From M3007 sp964484205 (GTDB lineage Bacteria; Bacteroidota; Bacteroidia; Chitinophagales; Saprospiraceae): a DNA stretch of 64,000 nucleotides. The stretch spans positions 1 through 64,000 of the forward strand of contig CAZAEZ010000005.1 of assembly GCA_964484205.1 (NCBI GenBank). Direction: 5' to 3'. This document shows positions 16,258 to 24,415 of this stretch, in pieces. The position numbers and the translations under genes are program-made. How positions within the stretch are numbered: position 1 is the stretch's first letter; each line of letters opens with the position of its first letter. The notes under the pieces were generated by a model that saw only the letters and a list, made by a program, of their open reading frames with translations, was not told the DNA's origin and did no database searches.

Positions 16258-16398
16258 ACCACAAGACACGGAGGCCACGGAGAATTAAACTCCGTGGCCT
16301 CCGTGTCTCGCATGTTTGTCAGGCTAAGCAGGTACTCGTCCTACGACTCAAAGTCGTAGGACGAGTAAAATGCCTCCGTGCTCTCCGTGTCTCCGTGG
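16258..16398. repeat. Composite palindromic element between convergent genes
   Basis: Three nested parts. First, an 18-bp perfect stem, GACACGGAGGCCACGGAG (16265-16282) with its complement at 16290-16307, loop 7. Second, a 16-bp perfect stem TACTCGTCCTACGACT (16333-16348) / 16352-16367, loop CAA. Third, CTCCGTGTCTCCGTGGT (16382-16398) is an imperfect complement of the left edge beginning ACCAC at 16258, so the whole element can close on itself. It lies between convergent accD and ychF, so one role may be two-way termination. A related hairpin is at 49470-49540. Confidence 0.85.
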
Positions 16399-16476
16399 TG
16401 AAAACGTGGAATCGTCTGCGCATGCAAGGACCTATGCGACCGCCTCTTTTACCTTGCTTTTTTCTGGAAAAACAGA

Positions 16477-17583
16477 TCAGACGTTGAAACGGAAGTGCAT
16501 GATGTCTCCGTCTACAACGACATATTCCTTGCCTTCCACGGCCATTTTGCCCGCTTCTTTGACTTTCGCTTCCGACTTGTACTGCAAAAAGTCGTTGTAT
16601 TTTATCACTTCGGCCCGGATGAACCCTTTTTCAAAATCGGAGTGGATTACCCCGGCTGCCTCCGGGGCTTTTGCGCCCCGTCGGACCGTCCAGGCCCGCA
16701 CTTCTTTTTCCCCTGCGGTAAAATAGGTGATCAGGTCGAGCAGGGAATAGCTCGCATGGATCAAAATGTTTTTACCGGGCACTTCCAGGCCCATCATTTC
16801 GAGAAACTCCAGTTGCTCCGCTTCCGATTCCATCTCCGCAATCTGGGCTTCAATGCCCGCGCAAATCAGGATAACTTCGGCATTTTCATTTGCCACTGCT
16901 GTTTTTAACGCTTCAGAATGGGCATTGCCGCCCTGCATACCGGCTTCATCCACGTTGCAAACATAAAGCGTGGGCTTGGCGGTCAGGAGCGACAGGTCTT
17001 TGGTCAGGAGTTTCACCCCGTCCGGGTCCAGCGACGGCAGCAACAGCCGCGCCGCTTTTCCGCTTTCCAGGTGGGCTTTGATCTGGTTGAGCGATTCCAG
17101 GAGTTGCACCTCGCTTTTTATGCCGGCCTTTGCGGCACGGGCAACTTTGTCGATCCGTTTTTCAATGGTTTCCAGGTCTTTTAAACCCAATTCCAGGTCG
17201 ATAATTTCTTTATCGCGCACCGGATTCACGGACCCGTCCACATGCACCACATTGTCGTCGTCGAAACAACGGATCACATGAACGATGGCATCCACCTCCC
17301 GGATATTTGCCAGAAACTGGTTGCCCAGCCCCTCGCCTTTGCTGGCGCCTTTGATCAGTCCGGCAATGTCCACAATTTCCACCGTAGTGGGAATGGTGCG
17401 CTGCGGGTTGACCAACTCGGCCAGTTTGTCCAGCCGGGGGTCCGGCACCGTGATTACACCGACGTTGGGGTCTTTTGTAGCGAAGGGGTAGTTGGCTGCC
17501 AGTGCCTTCCCACTGGTAAGTGCATTAAAAAGCGTCGATTTTCCAACATTGGGTAAGCCGACGATGCCACATTGTAAAGCCAT
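16477..17583 (-). CDS. ychF: Redox-regulated ribosome-associated ATPase YchF
   Basis: OBG-family P-loop protein that hydrolyses ATP and binds ribosomes. 368 residues: G1 GLPNVGKSTLFN at 8-19, G3 region DIAGLIKGASKGEGLGN, and the altered G4 reading CNVDE in place of NKxD, which gives ATP rather than GTP preference. A coiled-coil insert lies about 130-200, and a C-terminal TGS-like domain contains GAKAPEAAGVIHSDFEKGF. Full length. The frame starts at the ATG at 17583, 36 bases beyond the stop of the trpF-like gene, so the two may be co-transcribed. Confidence 0.97.
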   Translation of the reverse strand: MALQCGIVGLPNVGKSTLFNALTSGKALAANYPFATKDPNVGVITVPDPRLDKLAELVNPQRTIPTTVEIVDIAGLIKGASKGEGLGNQFLANIREVDAIVHVIRCFDDDNVVHVDGSVNPVRDKEIIDLELGLKDLETIEKRIDKVARAAKAGIKSEVQLLESLNQIKAHLESGKAARLLLPSLDPDGVKLLTKDLSLLTAKPTLYVCNVDEAGMQGGNAHSEALKTAVANENAEVILICAGIEAQIAEMESEAEQLEFLEMMGLEVPGKNILIHASYSLLDLITYFTAGEKEVRAWTVRRGAKAPEAAGVIHSDFEKGFIRAEVIKYNDFLQYKSEAKVKEAGKMAVEGKEYVVVDGDIMHFRFNV

Positions 17584-17619
17584 GGAATTTTCGAATAAAA
17601 AGGGTTAACAAGGTGAATA

Positions 17620-18270
17620 TCAGGCGCGGATAGCCGCAAAGAACTTTTCCAGTTTGATCAGATCAAGATTTCCATTCGTTCGCACGCCGCTGCATAAGTC
17701 AAGTCCAAAGGGTTCAACCGATTCAATCGCGGCCCGGGCATTTTCAGGGGTCAGGCCGCCGGCCAAAAAGACGGGTATTGACACTTGTGTGCGAATTTTT
17801 CTGCTCAAGCGCCAATCGTGGGTTTGCCCGGTTCCGCCCAACACTTTTACTGCCAGATTGGGGTTGCCACTGTCCAAAAGCAATGCGTCGGCAAAGGCAG
17901 CCGCGGCCAATGCTTCGTCGACCGATTGTTCGCCCAACACATGAATGACCTGGACAATTTTTACCGCAGGCAATTGCCGGCGGATTGCCGCATAGGCTTC
18001 AGGGGCCACCCGGTCAACCAATTGCAGGGTATTCGTATGCACCCGTTGCTGGTGCGCAATGATAGCCGGCGCTTCGGTTTCGCTCGTTAACAGAAAACTG
18101 GCAACTCCCGGCGGTATGTTCCGGGCAATATCGGCGATCTGTTCATCGGCAATCACGCCCGGGCCGCTGGGCATATTCCCCACAAGCCCAAGAGCTGCCG
18201 CACCGAGAGCAACGGCTGCGCGGGCTTCTTCCCGTGTCCGGATACAGCAAATTTTTACTCGGGTAGTCAT
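17620..18270 (-). CDS. Phosphoribosylanthranilate isomerase-like protein
   Basis: 216-residue TIM barrel of the TrpF family, which rearranges phosphoribosylanthranilate in tryptophan synthesis. The general-base Cys is kept (VKICCIRT, where KICG is usual) and so is the general-acid Asp (LLLDSGNP); the phosphate loops FLAGGLTPEN and CSGVRTNG are present. The usual SPR loop, whose Arg contacts substrate, reads MPSGPGVI instead. No other trp gene lies nearby. It could be a true isolated TrpF or a relative with another substrate; I lean to the variant subgroup. Confidence 0.75.
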   Translation of the reverse strand: MTTRVKICCIRTREEARAAVALGAAALGLVGNMPSGPGVIADEQIADIARNIPPGVASFLLTSETEAPAIIAHQQRVHTNTLQLVDRVAPEAYAAIRRQLPAVKIVQVIHVLGEQSVDEALAAAAFADALLLDSGNPNLAVKVLGGTGQTHDWRLSRKIRTQVSIPVFLAGGLTPENARAAIESVEPFGLDLCSGVRTNGNLDLIKLEKFFAAIRA

Positions 18271-18321
18271 GCAGATGCACTAGTTTGCCTGAAAAAACAC
18301 TAGCTTTGGCTAAAGCGGGCG

Positions 18322-18329
18322 CAAAGGTA
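18322..18329 (-). promoter_or_regulatory. TAnnTTTG -7 element for the trpF-like gene
   Basis: Minus strand reads TACCTTTG, 52 bases before the ATG at 18270; it could also drive ychF downstream. Confidence 0.6.
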
Positions 18330-18444
18330 AGCGAACAATTCAGAAGTTTGTGTGTATGGATTTCACCAAATCAATCAATTGGACCTTCCGGCGCTGTTTG
18401 CCGTCCCGTGCATACATCATTCTCCTCAAAAGAAAAACGCCCGC

Positions 18445-19029
18445 ATGAATCACACCGCCCATTGCTTTCTTTCCTTTTCCAATTCGGATTTGCTGTTGGG
18501 CAATTTTATCGGTGATTTTGTAAAAGGCCGAACCTGGGAAAAATATCCGGTGCCGGTCCAACACGGCATTCTGTTACACCGGTCGATTGATAGTTTTACC
18601 GATAATCACGATGCCACGCACCAAAGTGTGGCCCGCATCCGCCCGTTTGCCGGTCGGTATGCTCCGCCGGTAATGGATATTTTGTACGATCATTTGCTTT
18701 GCAAATCCTGGAATACTGTAACGGAAGTCGACTTTGATGCGTTTGCAGATTGGACCTATGCCAACCTGGAGAAGCGGAAAGCCGAAATGCCGGAAAAATT
18801 ACAACGCCGCCTGCCGCATATGCTTGCCGGGCGCTTTTTACACGGTTATCAAACCCGGGAAGGACTGGAGTGGGTAATGCAACAATTCGAACGCCGTTTG
18901 CTGGGAAAAATCGATACTGCGGCGTTGCTAGGCTACTTTTTTGACAACCTGGAACATTTTTCAATGGATTTCAAGGTGTTTTTCCCTGACTTGCAAGAAA
19001 TGGTGCGCCAACAGCGGTCGACTTTTTAA
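18445..19029 (+). CDS. acpH: Acyl carrier protein phosphodiesterase-like protein
   Basis: AcpH family: removes the 4'-phosphopantetheine arm from acyl carrier protein. 194 residues from the ATG at 18445. Family marks: LLGNFIGDFVKGR near the N-terminus, HRSIDSFTDNH with metal-binding His/Asp residues of this HD-like fold, and PVMDILYDHLL. Length fits. The frame stays open 93 bases further upstream to an ATG at 18352, but the extension is not family-like. It ends 10 bases from the convergent YdeI-like gene. Confidence 0.85.
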   Translation: MNHTAHCFLSFSNSDLLLGNFIGDFVKGRTWEKYPVPVQHGILLHRSIDSFTDNHDATHQSVARIRPFAGRYAPPVMDILYDHLLCKSWNTVTEVDFDAFADWTYANLEKRKAEMPEKLQRRLPHMLAGRFLHGYQTREGLEWVMQQFERRLLGKIDTAALLGYFFDNLEHFSMDFKVFFPDLQEMVRQQRSTF

Positions 19030-19039
19030 GCCGACAGAC

Positions 19040-19549
19040 TTAGGGCTTCAGGTTGGCATACAGGTACTTGTAATCGATCTTGCCCTTGTTTTCTTTGAGA
19101 TGCTCAACCACCAAAATTGCCCGATGCAGGCGTAGATCGGGGTTTTTTATCGCCCCGATAAAGTGCAGCAGGGTACGCTTTTTCCCGGGTGTAAGCGCCT
19201 GGAAAACGGCATTGCCCGGTTCATCTTGCCTCAGCAGTTCTTCAAGTTCCTCCGGCATCGGCAAGCCGTATTGGCTGTCGTCTTTCCGGAGTTCCACCTG
19301 TACCGGGCTGCCAATACCTAAGCCAAGTTTGTCGCGCAGTTTTTTATTGACATTTATGAAAAAGGTGCCTTCGCTCCAGGGCATGATTGCGCACTGAAAA
19401 GTCTCCTGGCCATTAAGCGTGCAAACTACGCGGCCGGCATTGTTTTCCTTGAAAATAGCGGCAATTGCACCCGGCACTTTCAAATGGTAGGTCCAAAGCC
19501 GGGAATTAAATTTTTCAATTACAGCATCAAATTGGTAGGTGTCAATCAT
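19040..19549 (-). CDS. DUF1905/YdeI-like protein
   Basis: 169 residues, soluble. The first 95 residues match the DUF1905 small beta-barrel (VIEKFNSRLWTYHLKVP, then LGLGIGSPVQVELRKDD). The last 60 carry the YdeI/bacteriocin-protection type helical tail (LTPGKKRTLLHFIGAIKNP with following basic residues). Function is unknown in any organism I know. Its ATG at 19549 lies inside the end of the PfkB kinase gene (8-base overlap), so it is co-translated with it. Confidence 0.82.
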   Translation of the reverse strand: MIDTYQFDAVIEKFNSRLWTYHLKVPGAIAAIFKENNAGRVVCTLNGQETFQCAIMPWSEGTFFINVNKKLRDKLGLGIGSPVQVELRKDDSQYGLPMPEELEELLRQDEPGNAVFQALTPGKKRTLLHFIGAIKNPDLRLHRAILVVEHLKENKGKIDYKYLYANLKP

Positions 19550-20477
19550 GCATATCGGAATAGAGGAGGTTCCGATCAATTTTATCGGCCAATGGGCCAA
19601 AGTTACCGATTTTTATTTCAGCCAGCCTCCGGCCTGCCATGGCACGTTCTTCCAGCGATTTACCATCCAGGTAGGCCGTCAGATATCCCGCCCAGAAAGC
19701 ATCGCCGGCACCGATCGGGTCCTTCATTTCCACCGGGCGGGCAGGTACAAAATGTTGATTTTTAGGATCAGCGACCCAACAGCCGTTGGCGCCCAGGGTA
19801 TAGCAAATTTCGCTGGCGCCCATTTTCAGAAATTGCTCTAAAATGGCTTCCGGCGCCGATTTGTCTTCACCATACAAGCTGAAGCAATCCGTATCGCTGA
19901 TTTTGAGCACGGCGCCCATGCGGCAGTATTCGGCAACAACGCGCTGAGCTTCCCGCCGCTCGGGCCAGATTTTTTCTGAAAAATTGGCATCCAGGCTCAG
20001 TTGAACACCTGCGCGGTGGGCTTTTTCCGCAGCTTCCAGAATGACATGTTGCGCCGGGTTTTTACTCAGGGCAAAACACGTGGTGTAAAACAGGGAAATA
20101 TTCTCGAACTGGTTGTAGGGAAACTGCCGGATCGACATGGTGTAGTCCGCTGTCCGGTAGGTCTGCAAACTGGTGCCGGTGGCGGTGCGCATTTCAAGAA
20201 AAAGCGTGGTCGGCTCGTCTACCTGCGCGACGCAGGACACGTCGACGCCCAGGCGCGCTACATAATTTTTCAGCACAGTACCCATGTCGTCGGTGCCTAC
20301 GGTGGCTGCCAGCATGGCTTTGCCACCCAGGCGGGCCATGTTCATGCTCAGATTGGCGGGGCTTCCGCCCGGAATACGCCGGAACAGCGTGGCTTCGTCG
20401 GGCGTTTGTGCAAACTCAGCGGTGGCAAAATCCACCAGTAATTCCCCGGCACAAATAATATCTATCGGTCTCCCCAT
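19542..20477 (-). CDS. PfkB-family carbohydrate kinase, probable fructokinase
   Basis: 311-residue ribokinase-fold kinase. Signature 1 is GGSPANLSMNMARLG (about residues 37-51) and signature 2 DPIGAGDAFWAGYL, containing the anion hole and catalytic Asp. Of the family, fructokinases and 2-keto-3-deoxygluconate kinases fit best, but substrate cannot be read from the motifs. It begins an apparent two-gene unit with the overlapping YdeI-like gene. Upstream 20478-20845 separates it from divergent groES. Confidence 0.9.
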   Translation of the reverse strand: MGRPIDIICAGELLVDFATAEFAQTPDEATLFRRIPGGSPANLSMNMARLGGKAMLAATVGTDDMGTVLKNYVARLGVDVSCVAQVDEPTTLFLEMRTATGTSLQTYRTADYTMSIRQFPYNQFENISLFYTTCFALSKNPAQHVILEAAEKAHRAGVQLSLDANFSEKIWPERREAQRVVAEYCRMGAVLKISDTDCFSLYGEDKSAPEAILEQFLKMGASEICYTLGANGCWVADPKNQHFVPARPVEMKDPIGAGDAFWAGYLTAYLDGKSLEERAMAGRRLAEIKIGNFGPLADKIDRNLLYSDMHD

Positions 20478-20845
20478 GCGAAAAGTTGGTCAGCTGAAGC
20501 TCGTTGTGGAAAAATGGCGTTTATGAATCGGATGAATTTTATGTGGTAAAAGTAAGCACACAAGGTCAGTAATCAGGCCGCAATATTACTACATTTTAAA
20601 CCGATCAAACAGCGTACTTCCAAAAAGCAAATGGCTTATTTAGAAAATGGTCCGGTTTCAGCAAATAATGGTTCTGCTGCCAGAACTGTCAGGTAATGAC
20701 AGCCTGACGGTGAATTTTCAGTACCGGCTGCAAAAATGGCAGTTAATAGGGCTTGGCACGAAGTCTGATACCCTCATGGCATCCGAATATTATTTTGTAC
20801 TATTCGCTATAACGTTGTTAACCAAAATAAAAATAAGTCAGACGT
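20478..20845 (+). promoter_or_regulatory. groESL upstream region with nested inverted repeat
   Basis: 368 bases without a gene. No CIRCE element is present. CTGTCA (20686-20691) and TGACAG (20697-20702) form an inverted repeat spaced by 5, and GTCAGG (20688-20693) / CCTGAC (20703-20708) a second one overlapping it, about 140 bases before groES. These could be a heat-shock operator. A degenerate -7 word (TTATTTTG) is near 20790. The remaining bases show nothing I can support. Confidence 0.4.
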
Positions 20846-21109
20846 ATGAAACCAATCGCAGACCGTGTGATTATTAAACCGGCACCTGCCGACGAGAAGA
20901 CCAAGGGCGGCTTGATCATTCCGGACACAGCCAAAGAAAAACCTCAGCGTGGCGAGGTGATCGCTGTCGGCCCGGGTAAAGATGGCAATCTGATGACCGT
21001 GCAGGTCGGAGACATGGTGCTCTATGGCAAATACTCCGGGCAGGAAATCCATTACGAGGGCGACGATTACCTGATCATGCGCGAAGAAGATATTCTTTGC
21101 GTTGTTTAA
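20846..21109 (+). CDS. groES: Co-chaperonin GroES
   Basis: Heptameric lid of the GroEL chamber. 87 residues, shorter than the usual 95-97 but with all blocks: KPIADRVIIKPAPADEKTKGG, the mobile loop, IIPDTAKEKPQRGEVIAVGPG and DDYLIMREEDILCVV. First gene of a classical groES-groEL operon, 64 bases before groEL. ATG at 20846. Confidence 0.97.
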   Translation: MKPIADRVIIKPAPADEKTKGGLIIPDTAKEKPQRGEVIAVGPGKDGNLMTVQVGDMVLYGKYSGQEIHYEGDDYLIMREEDILCVV

Positions 21110-21173
21110 CCCCATGCACCAACCCCCATTCCCAATTCCATTTTTCTAATTTTAAAACTCAAAACTGAGAAAT

Positions 21174-22820
21174 ATGTCTGTAAAACAGATTAGCTTCGAT
21201 ACGGAAGCGCGCGAAAAACTCAAAGAAGGCATAGACGCGCTATCCAATGCCGTAAAAGTTACCCTTGGCCCGAAAGGCCGCAATGTGGTCATCCAGAAAT
21301 CCTTTGGCGCACCGGCTATCACAAAAGACGGCGTCACTGTTGCCAAAGAAATCGAACTTTCCGATCCGGTGTCCAACATGGGCGCTCAAATGGTCAAAGA
21401 AGTAGCCAGTAAAACGGCTGATATTGCCGGCGACGGCACAACCACGGCAACTGTTTTGGCCCAGGCCATGGTAACAGCCGGCCTGAAAAGCGTGGCCGCA
21501 GGTTCCAATCCGATGGATCTGAAACGCGGTATCGACAAAGCAGTTAAGGTGGTTGTGGATGCCCTGAAAAAACAAACCGAAGAAATTGGCGACGATTTCA
21601 GCAAAATCGAACAAGTGGCCGCTATCTCCGCCAACAACGATGATACGATCGGCAAACTGATCGCCGACGCCATGAAGCGCGTGTCGAAAGACGGCGTAAT
21701 CACCGTGGAAGAGGCCAAAGGTACCGACACCTATGTCGAGGAGGTGATCGGGATGCAATTCGACCGCGGCTACCTCAGCCCTTACTTTATTACCGATGCC
21801 GATAAAATGATCTCCGAGTACGAAAACCCGTACCTGCTGATCACCGACAAAAAGATCAGCAATATGCAGGACCTGGTACCGGTGCTGGAAAAAACCATGC
21901 AAACCAGCCGCCCCTTGCTCATGATTGCTGAAGACGTTGAAAGCCAGGCGCTGGGCGTACTGGTGGTTAACCGTCTGCGTGCCGGCCTGAAAGTGATTGC
22001 GGTTAAAGCACCGGGCTTTGGCGATCGCCGCAAAGCCATGCTGGAAGATATCGCCATCCTGACCGGCGGTACCGTGATCAGCGAAGAACAGGGTTACAAA
22101 CTCGAAAACGTGGAGCTGAGCCAATTGGGTTCCTGCGAGCGAGTCACCGTTGACAAAGACAACACCACGATCGTTGGCGGCAAAGGCAAGAACGACGCGA
22201 TCCAGGCCCGTATCAACCAGATCAAACAACAAATTGAAACGACGACGAGCGACTACGATAAGGAGAAACTGCAGGAGCGCCTTGCCAAACTGGCAGGTGG
22301 TGTAGCCGTTTTGTATGTAGGCGCCGCCACGGAAGTGGAGATGAAAGAAAAGAAAGATCGCGTAGACGACGCCCTGCACGCTACCCGTGCTGCCATTGAA
22401 GAAGGCATCGTAGCGGGCGGCGGTGTTGCACTGGTGCGCGCCATCAGCAGCCTGGACAAGGCTAAGGCTGTCAACGACGACGAGAAAATCGGGATCGGCA
22501 TTGTGCGCAAAGCCCTCGAAGCGCCGATTCGCGTTATTGCCGAGAATGCCGGGGTCGACGGTTCCATTGTTTTCCATAAAGTATTGGATAACAAAGATGC
22601 TTTTGGCTACAACGCCCGCACCGATGAATACCAGGATTTGAAAAAAGCCGGTATCATCGACCCGACCAAAGTTACGCGGGTTGCTCTTGAAAATGCAGGT
22701 TCCATTGCCGGTATGATCCTGATGACGGAATGCGTGATCAACGACAAACCGGAACCGAAAGCCGGCATGAACGGCGCCGGACATGGCCACCCGGGCATGG
22801 GCGGCATGGACATGATGTAA
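21174..22820 (+). CDS. groEL: Chaperonin GroEL
   Basis: 60-kDa ATP-driven folding chamber. 548 residues, full length. ATP site motifs TLGPKGRNVVIQKSFGAP and GDGTTTATVLAQAM are intact, with the catalytic Asp in NDDTIGKLIADAM further on; apical-domain substrate-binding residues are present, and the C-terminal tail ends GMGGMDMM after a His/Gly stretch (GAGHGHPGMGG), a His-containing version of the usual GGM tail. Codon use is more GC-rich and biased than neighbours, as expected of a highly expressed gene. Followed by a terminator. Confidence 0.98.
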   Translation: MSVKQISFDTEAREKLKEGIDALSNAVKVTLGPKGRNVVIQKSFGAPAITKDGVTVAKEIELSDPVSNMGAQMVKEVASKTADIAGDGTTTATVLAQAMVTAGLKSVAAGSNPMDLKRGIDKAVKVVVDALKKQTEEIGDDFSKIEQVAAISANNDDTIGKLIADAMKRVSKDGVITVEEAKGTDTYVEEVIGMQFDRGYLSPYFITDADKMISEYENPYLLITDKKISNMQDLVPVLEKTMQTSRPLLMIAEDVESQALGVLVVNRLRAGLKVIAVKAPGFGDRRKAMLEDIAILTGGTVISEEQGYKLENVELSQLGSCERVTVDKDNTTIVGGKGKNDAIQARINQIKQQIETTTSDYDKEKLQERLAKLAGGVAVLYVGAATEVEMKEKKDRVDDALHATRAAIEEGIVAGGGVALVRAISSLDKAKAVNDDEKIGIGIVRKALEAPIRVIAENAGVDGSIVFHKVLDNKDAFGYNARTDEYQDLKKAGIIDPTKVTRVALENAGSIAGMILMTECVINDKPEPKAGMNGAGHGHPGMGGMDMM

Positions 22821-22854
22821 TTGCTGTTGCCGACGATTTTTTTAGAAATAGGAA

Positions 22855-22888
22855 GGGGCGCACCGGTTTGGGTGCGCCCCTTTATTTT
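22855..22888 (+). terminator. Intrinsic terminator after groEL
   Basis: GGGGCGCACC (22855-22864) pairs with GGTGCGCCCC (22871-22880), loop 6, followed by TTTATTTT. It also separates the convergent msrB gene. Confidence 0.88.
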
Positions 22889-22922
22889 CGTCTTTAGGTC
22901 GCGGAATGTGGAATTCCAGTGG

Positions 22923-23465
22923 CTATTTCTCCTTCACAAAATCCAAAGACACAGAATTCAGGCAATACCGCAACCCGGTAGGCTTTGGCCCGTCGTCGAA
23001 AACGTGCCCCAGGTGGCCGCCGCAACGTGCGCATTCCACCTCCGTACGCACCATGCCGTGGCTCTTGTCCTTAACCTCGGCCACAAAGTCCGGGTTGATC
23101 GGCTTCCAAAACGAAGGCCAGCCGGTACCGGAGTCGAATTTTGTGCCGGAGGCAAACAACGGCAATCCACAGCCCCGACAGGTGTAGGTTCCCGCCTCCT
23201 TGTTTTTCAATAAATCGCCGGTAAAAGCGCGCTCCGTGCCTTCTTCGCGCAGCACGTAGTATTCCATTTTTGACAGTGCCTGTTTCCAATCCGCATCCGG
23301 TTTTGTCAGACGTATCAGGCGTTTATTGGCATCGTATTTTGCCGGAACGATGGTATCTGCCGGCAGTTCAATTGCCGTAGAAACACGGCTTTCGGCAGCG
23401 GGAGTTTCGTTTTTAGAGGAAAACTGACAAGCCGAAAGGCTCAAGAAAATCAAAAAGTACTTCAT
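22923..23465 (-). CDS. msrB: Lipoprotein peptide-methionine (R)-S-oxide reductase
   Basis: Repairs methionine-R-sulfoxide in proteins. 180 residues: a signal peptide with lipobox LSAC (Cys about 13) places it on the envelope; the MsrB domain covers about 50-178. Two CxxC pairs bind zinc (CRGCG and CARCGG), and the catalytic Cys lies in RYCLNSVSL. Conserved GTGWPSFW is present. It is the last gene of a minus-strand run from lipB, although 36 bases and no overlap separate it from the membrane-protein gene. Confidence 0.95.
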   Translation of the reverse strand: MKYFLIFLSLSACQFSSKNETPAAESRVSTAIELPADTIVPAKYDANKRLIRLTKPDADWKQALSKMEYYVLREEGTERAFTGDLLKNKEAGTYTCRGCGLPLFASGTKFDSGTGWPSFWKPINPDFVAEVKDKSHGMVRTEVECARCGGHLGHVFDDGPKPTGLRYCLNSVSLDFVKEK

Positions 23466-23501
23466 GTTTTTGTTTTTAATCGAAACAACTTCACGTTAAA
23501 A

Positions 23502-23945
23502 TTACCGCCGCCGGCGCGGCTGGTTCCATTCTTCCTTTTCAGCAAATTGTATGATTTTTCGCATCAGGTTGACCATCGTCAGAAACACCACAAATCCAAT
23601 GGTTACCACGATGTAAATCCACCGGTACGATTGTGCCTGACCGATGGTGAGACCCGAAAAAAGCCACGCAATCAGGCCATTAGCTAACGCCAAACCCATA
23701 AAACTATACACGGAGCGTCCCCAGTATTGCATGAAACTGTCCGCATTGAGACTCATCAGGCTGTTGAAAACAGCAAATAACAATAAAAATGCGGTGGCGA
23801 CAGACCAGGGGAAAAGCCGGTCTCTTTCGTACCAACCTGTTTGGTCAAAAAGCAGGGTGAGCAACATTATGATGAGTGCGGCCCCAAAGAACGGCACTGC
23901 CTGCCGGACCGGATCCACTTTGCGTTCAAATAGCGAAAGTGCCAT
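23502..23945 (-). CDS. Four-span membrane protein, unknown
   Basis: 147 residues from the ATG at 23945 (MALSLFERK). Four hydrophobic spans at about 18-36, 48-66, 80-100 and 110-130 give an all-membrane body with a charged cytoplasmic tail EKEEWNQPRRRR. I recognise no family. The frame is open 60 bases further upstream to an ATG overlapping the previous gene, but that stretch lacks hydrophobic or conserved character. It sits between an unknown gene and msrB, in the lipB run. Confidence 0.75.
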   Translation of the reverse strand: MALSLFERKVDPVRQAVPFFGAALIIMLLTLLFDQTGWYERDRLFPWSVATAFLLLFAVFNSLMSLNADSFMQYWGRSVYSFMGLALANGLIAWLFSGLTIGQAQSYRWIYIVVTIGFVVFLTMVNLMRKIIQFAEKEEWNQPRRRR

Positions 23946-24004
23946 AGTTTTGGTTTGAATAGAACGTACGTTACCGGCGTTTTCTGTGGTGAAAGTGCCT
24001 GGCA

Positions 24005-24415
24005 CTACCGGATCAAAACACCGCGCCGGTTGATTAGCGGGATGTCCGTAAAATGCATTTCCTCCAGGCTGCCCGCTACAAACACGTATTTTTTGTCGTA
24101 CAAATAATTGTTAAAGGAAAAGCTGACCCAGTATTCGTTTGCCAAACCCAGGACGGACTTCTGAACCGGTTCAATTTTTACGGCACTCATCGGCCCGATC
24201 TGTTCCCAAAAATAGCGCAGGGTGGAGGTGCGGCGTTGCTCGCCATCCAGCATGCCGTAGCCATTGGCATTTACCAGCACGGAAAAAATGGCCTTATCCT
24301 TTAAATTCAGCAAGTAACTATCCCAAAACAGTTCATGGTCCGTTTCATGCGATAAGCGGGGGGCTATGGCGACAGCCAGGTTCTCTACCTTTAAAACTGG
24401 AATGTCTTTAATCAT
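24005..24415 (-). CDS. Conserved hypothetical protein coupled to lipB
   Basis: 136 residues, no signal peptide or membrane span. Mixed alpha/beta pattern with IFSVLVNANGYGMLDGEQRR and a strand-rich C-terminus KKYVFVAGSLEEMHFTDIPL. I do not recognise the family. Its ATG at 24415 overlaps the lipB stop (TGATG), showing translational coupling; a role near lipoylation or in a regulator of it is conceivable but only from position. A GTG one codon earlier is in frame. Confidence 0.8.
   Translation of the reverse strand: MIKDIPVLKVENLAVAIAPRLSHETDHELFWDSYLLNLKDKAIFSVLVNANGYGMLDGEQRRTSTLRYFWEQIGPMSAVKIEPVQKSVLGLANEYWVSFSFNNYLYDKKYVFVAGSLEEMHFTDIPLINRRGVLIR

Noticed and set aside
20478..20845. CIRCE element upstream of groES
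   Set aside because: No TTAGCACTC / GAGTGCTAA pair in the 368-base gap.
21240..22790. 516-codon open frame antisense to groEL
   Set aside because: Exact shadow of a highly biased, GC-rich coding sequence; translation is His/Phe/Val-rich without domain character, and groEL is beyond doubt.
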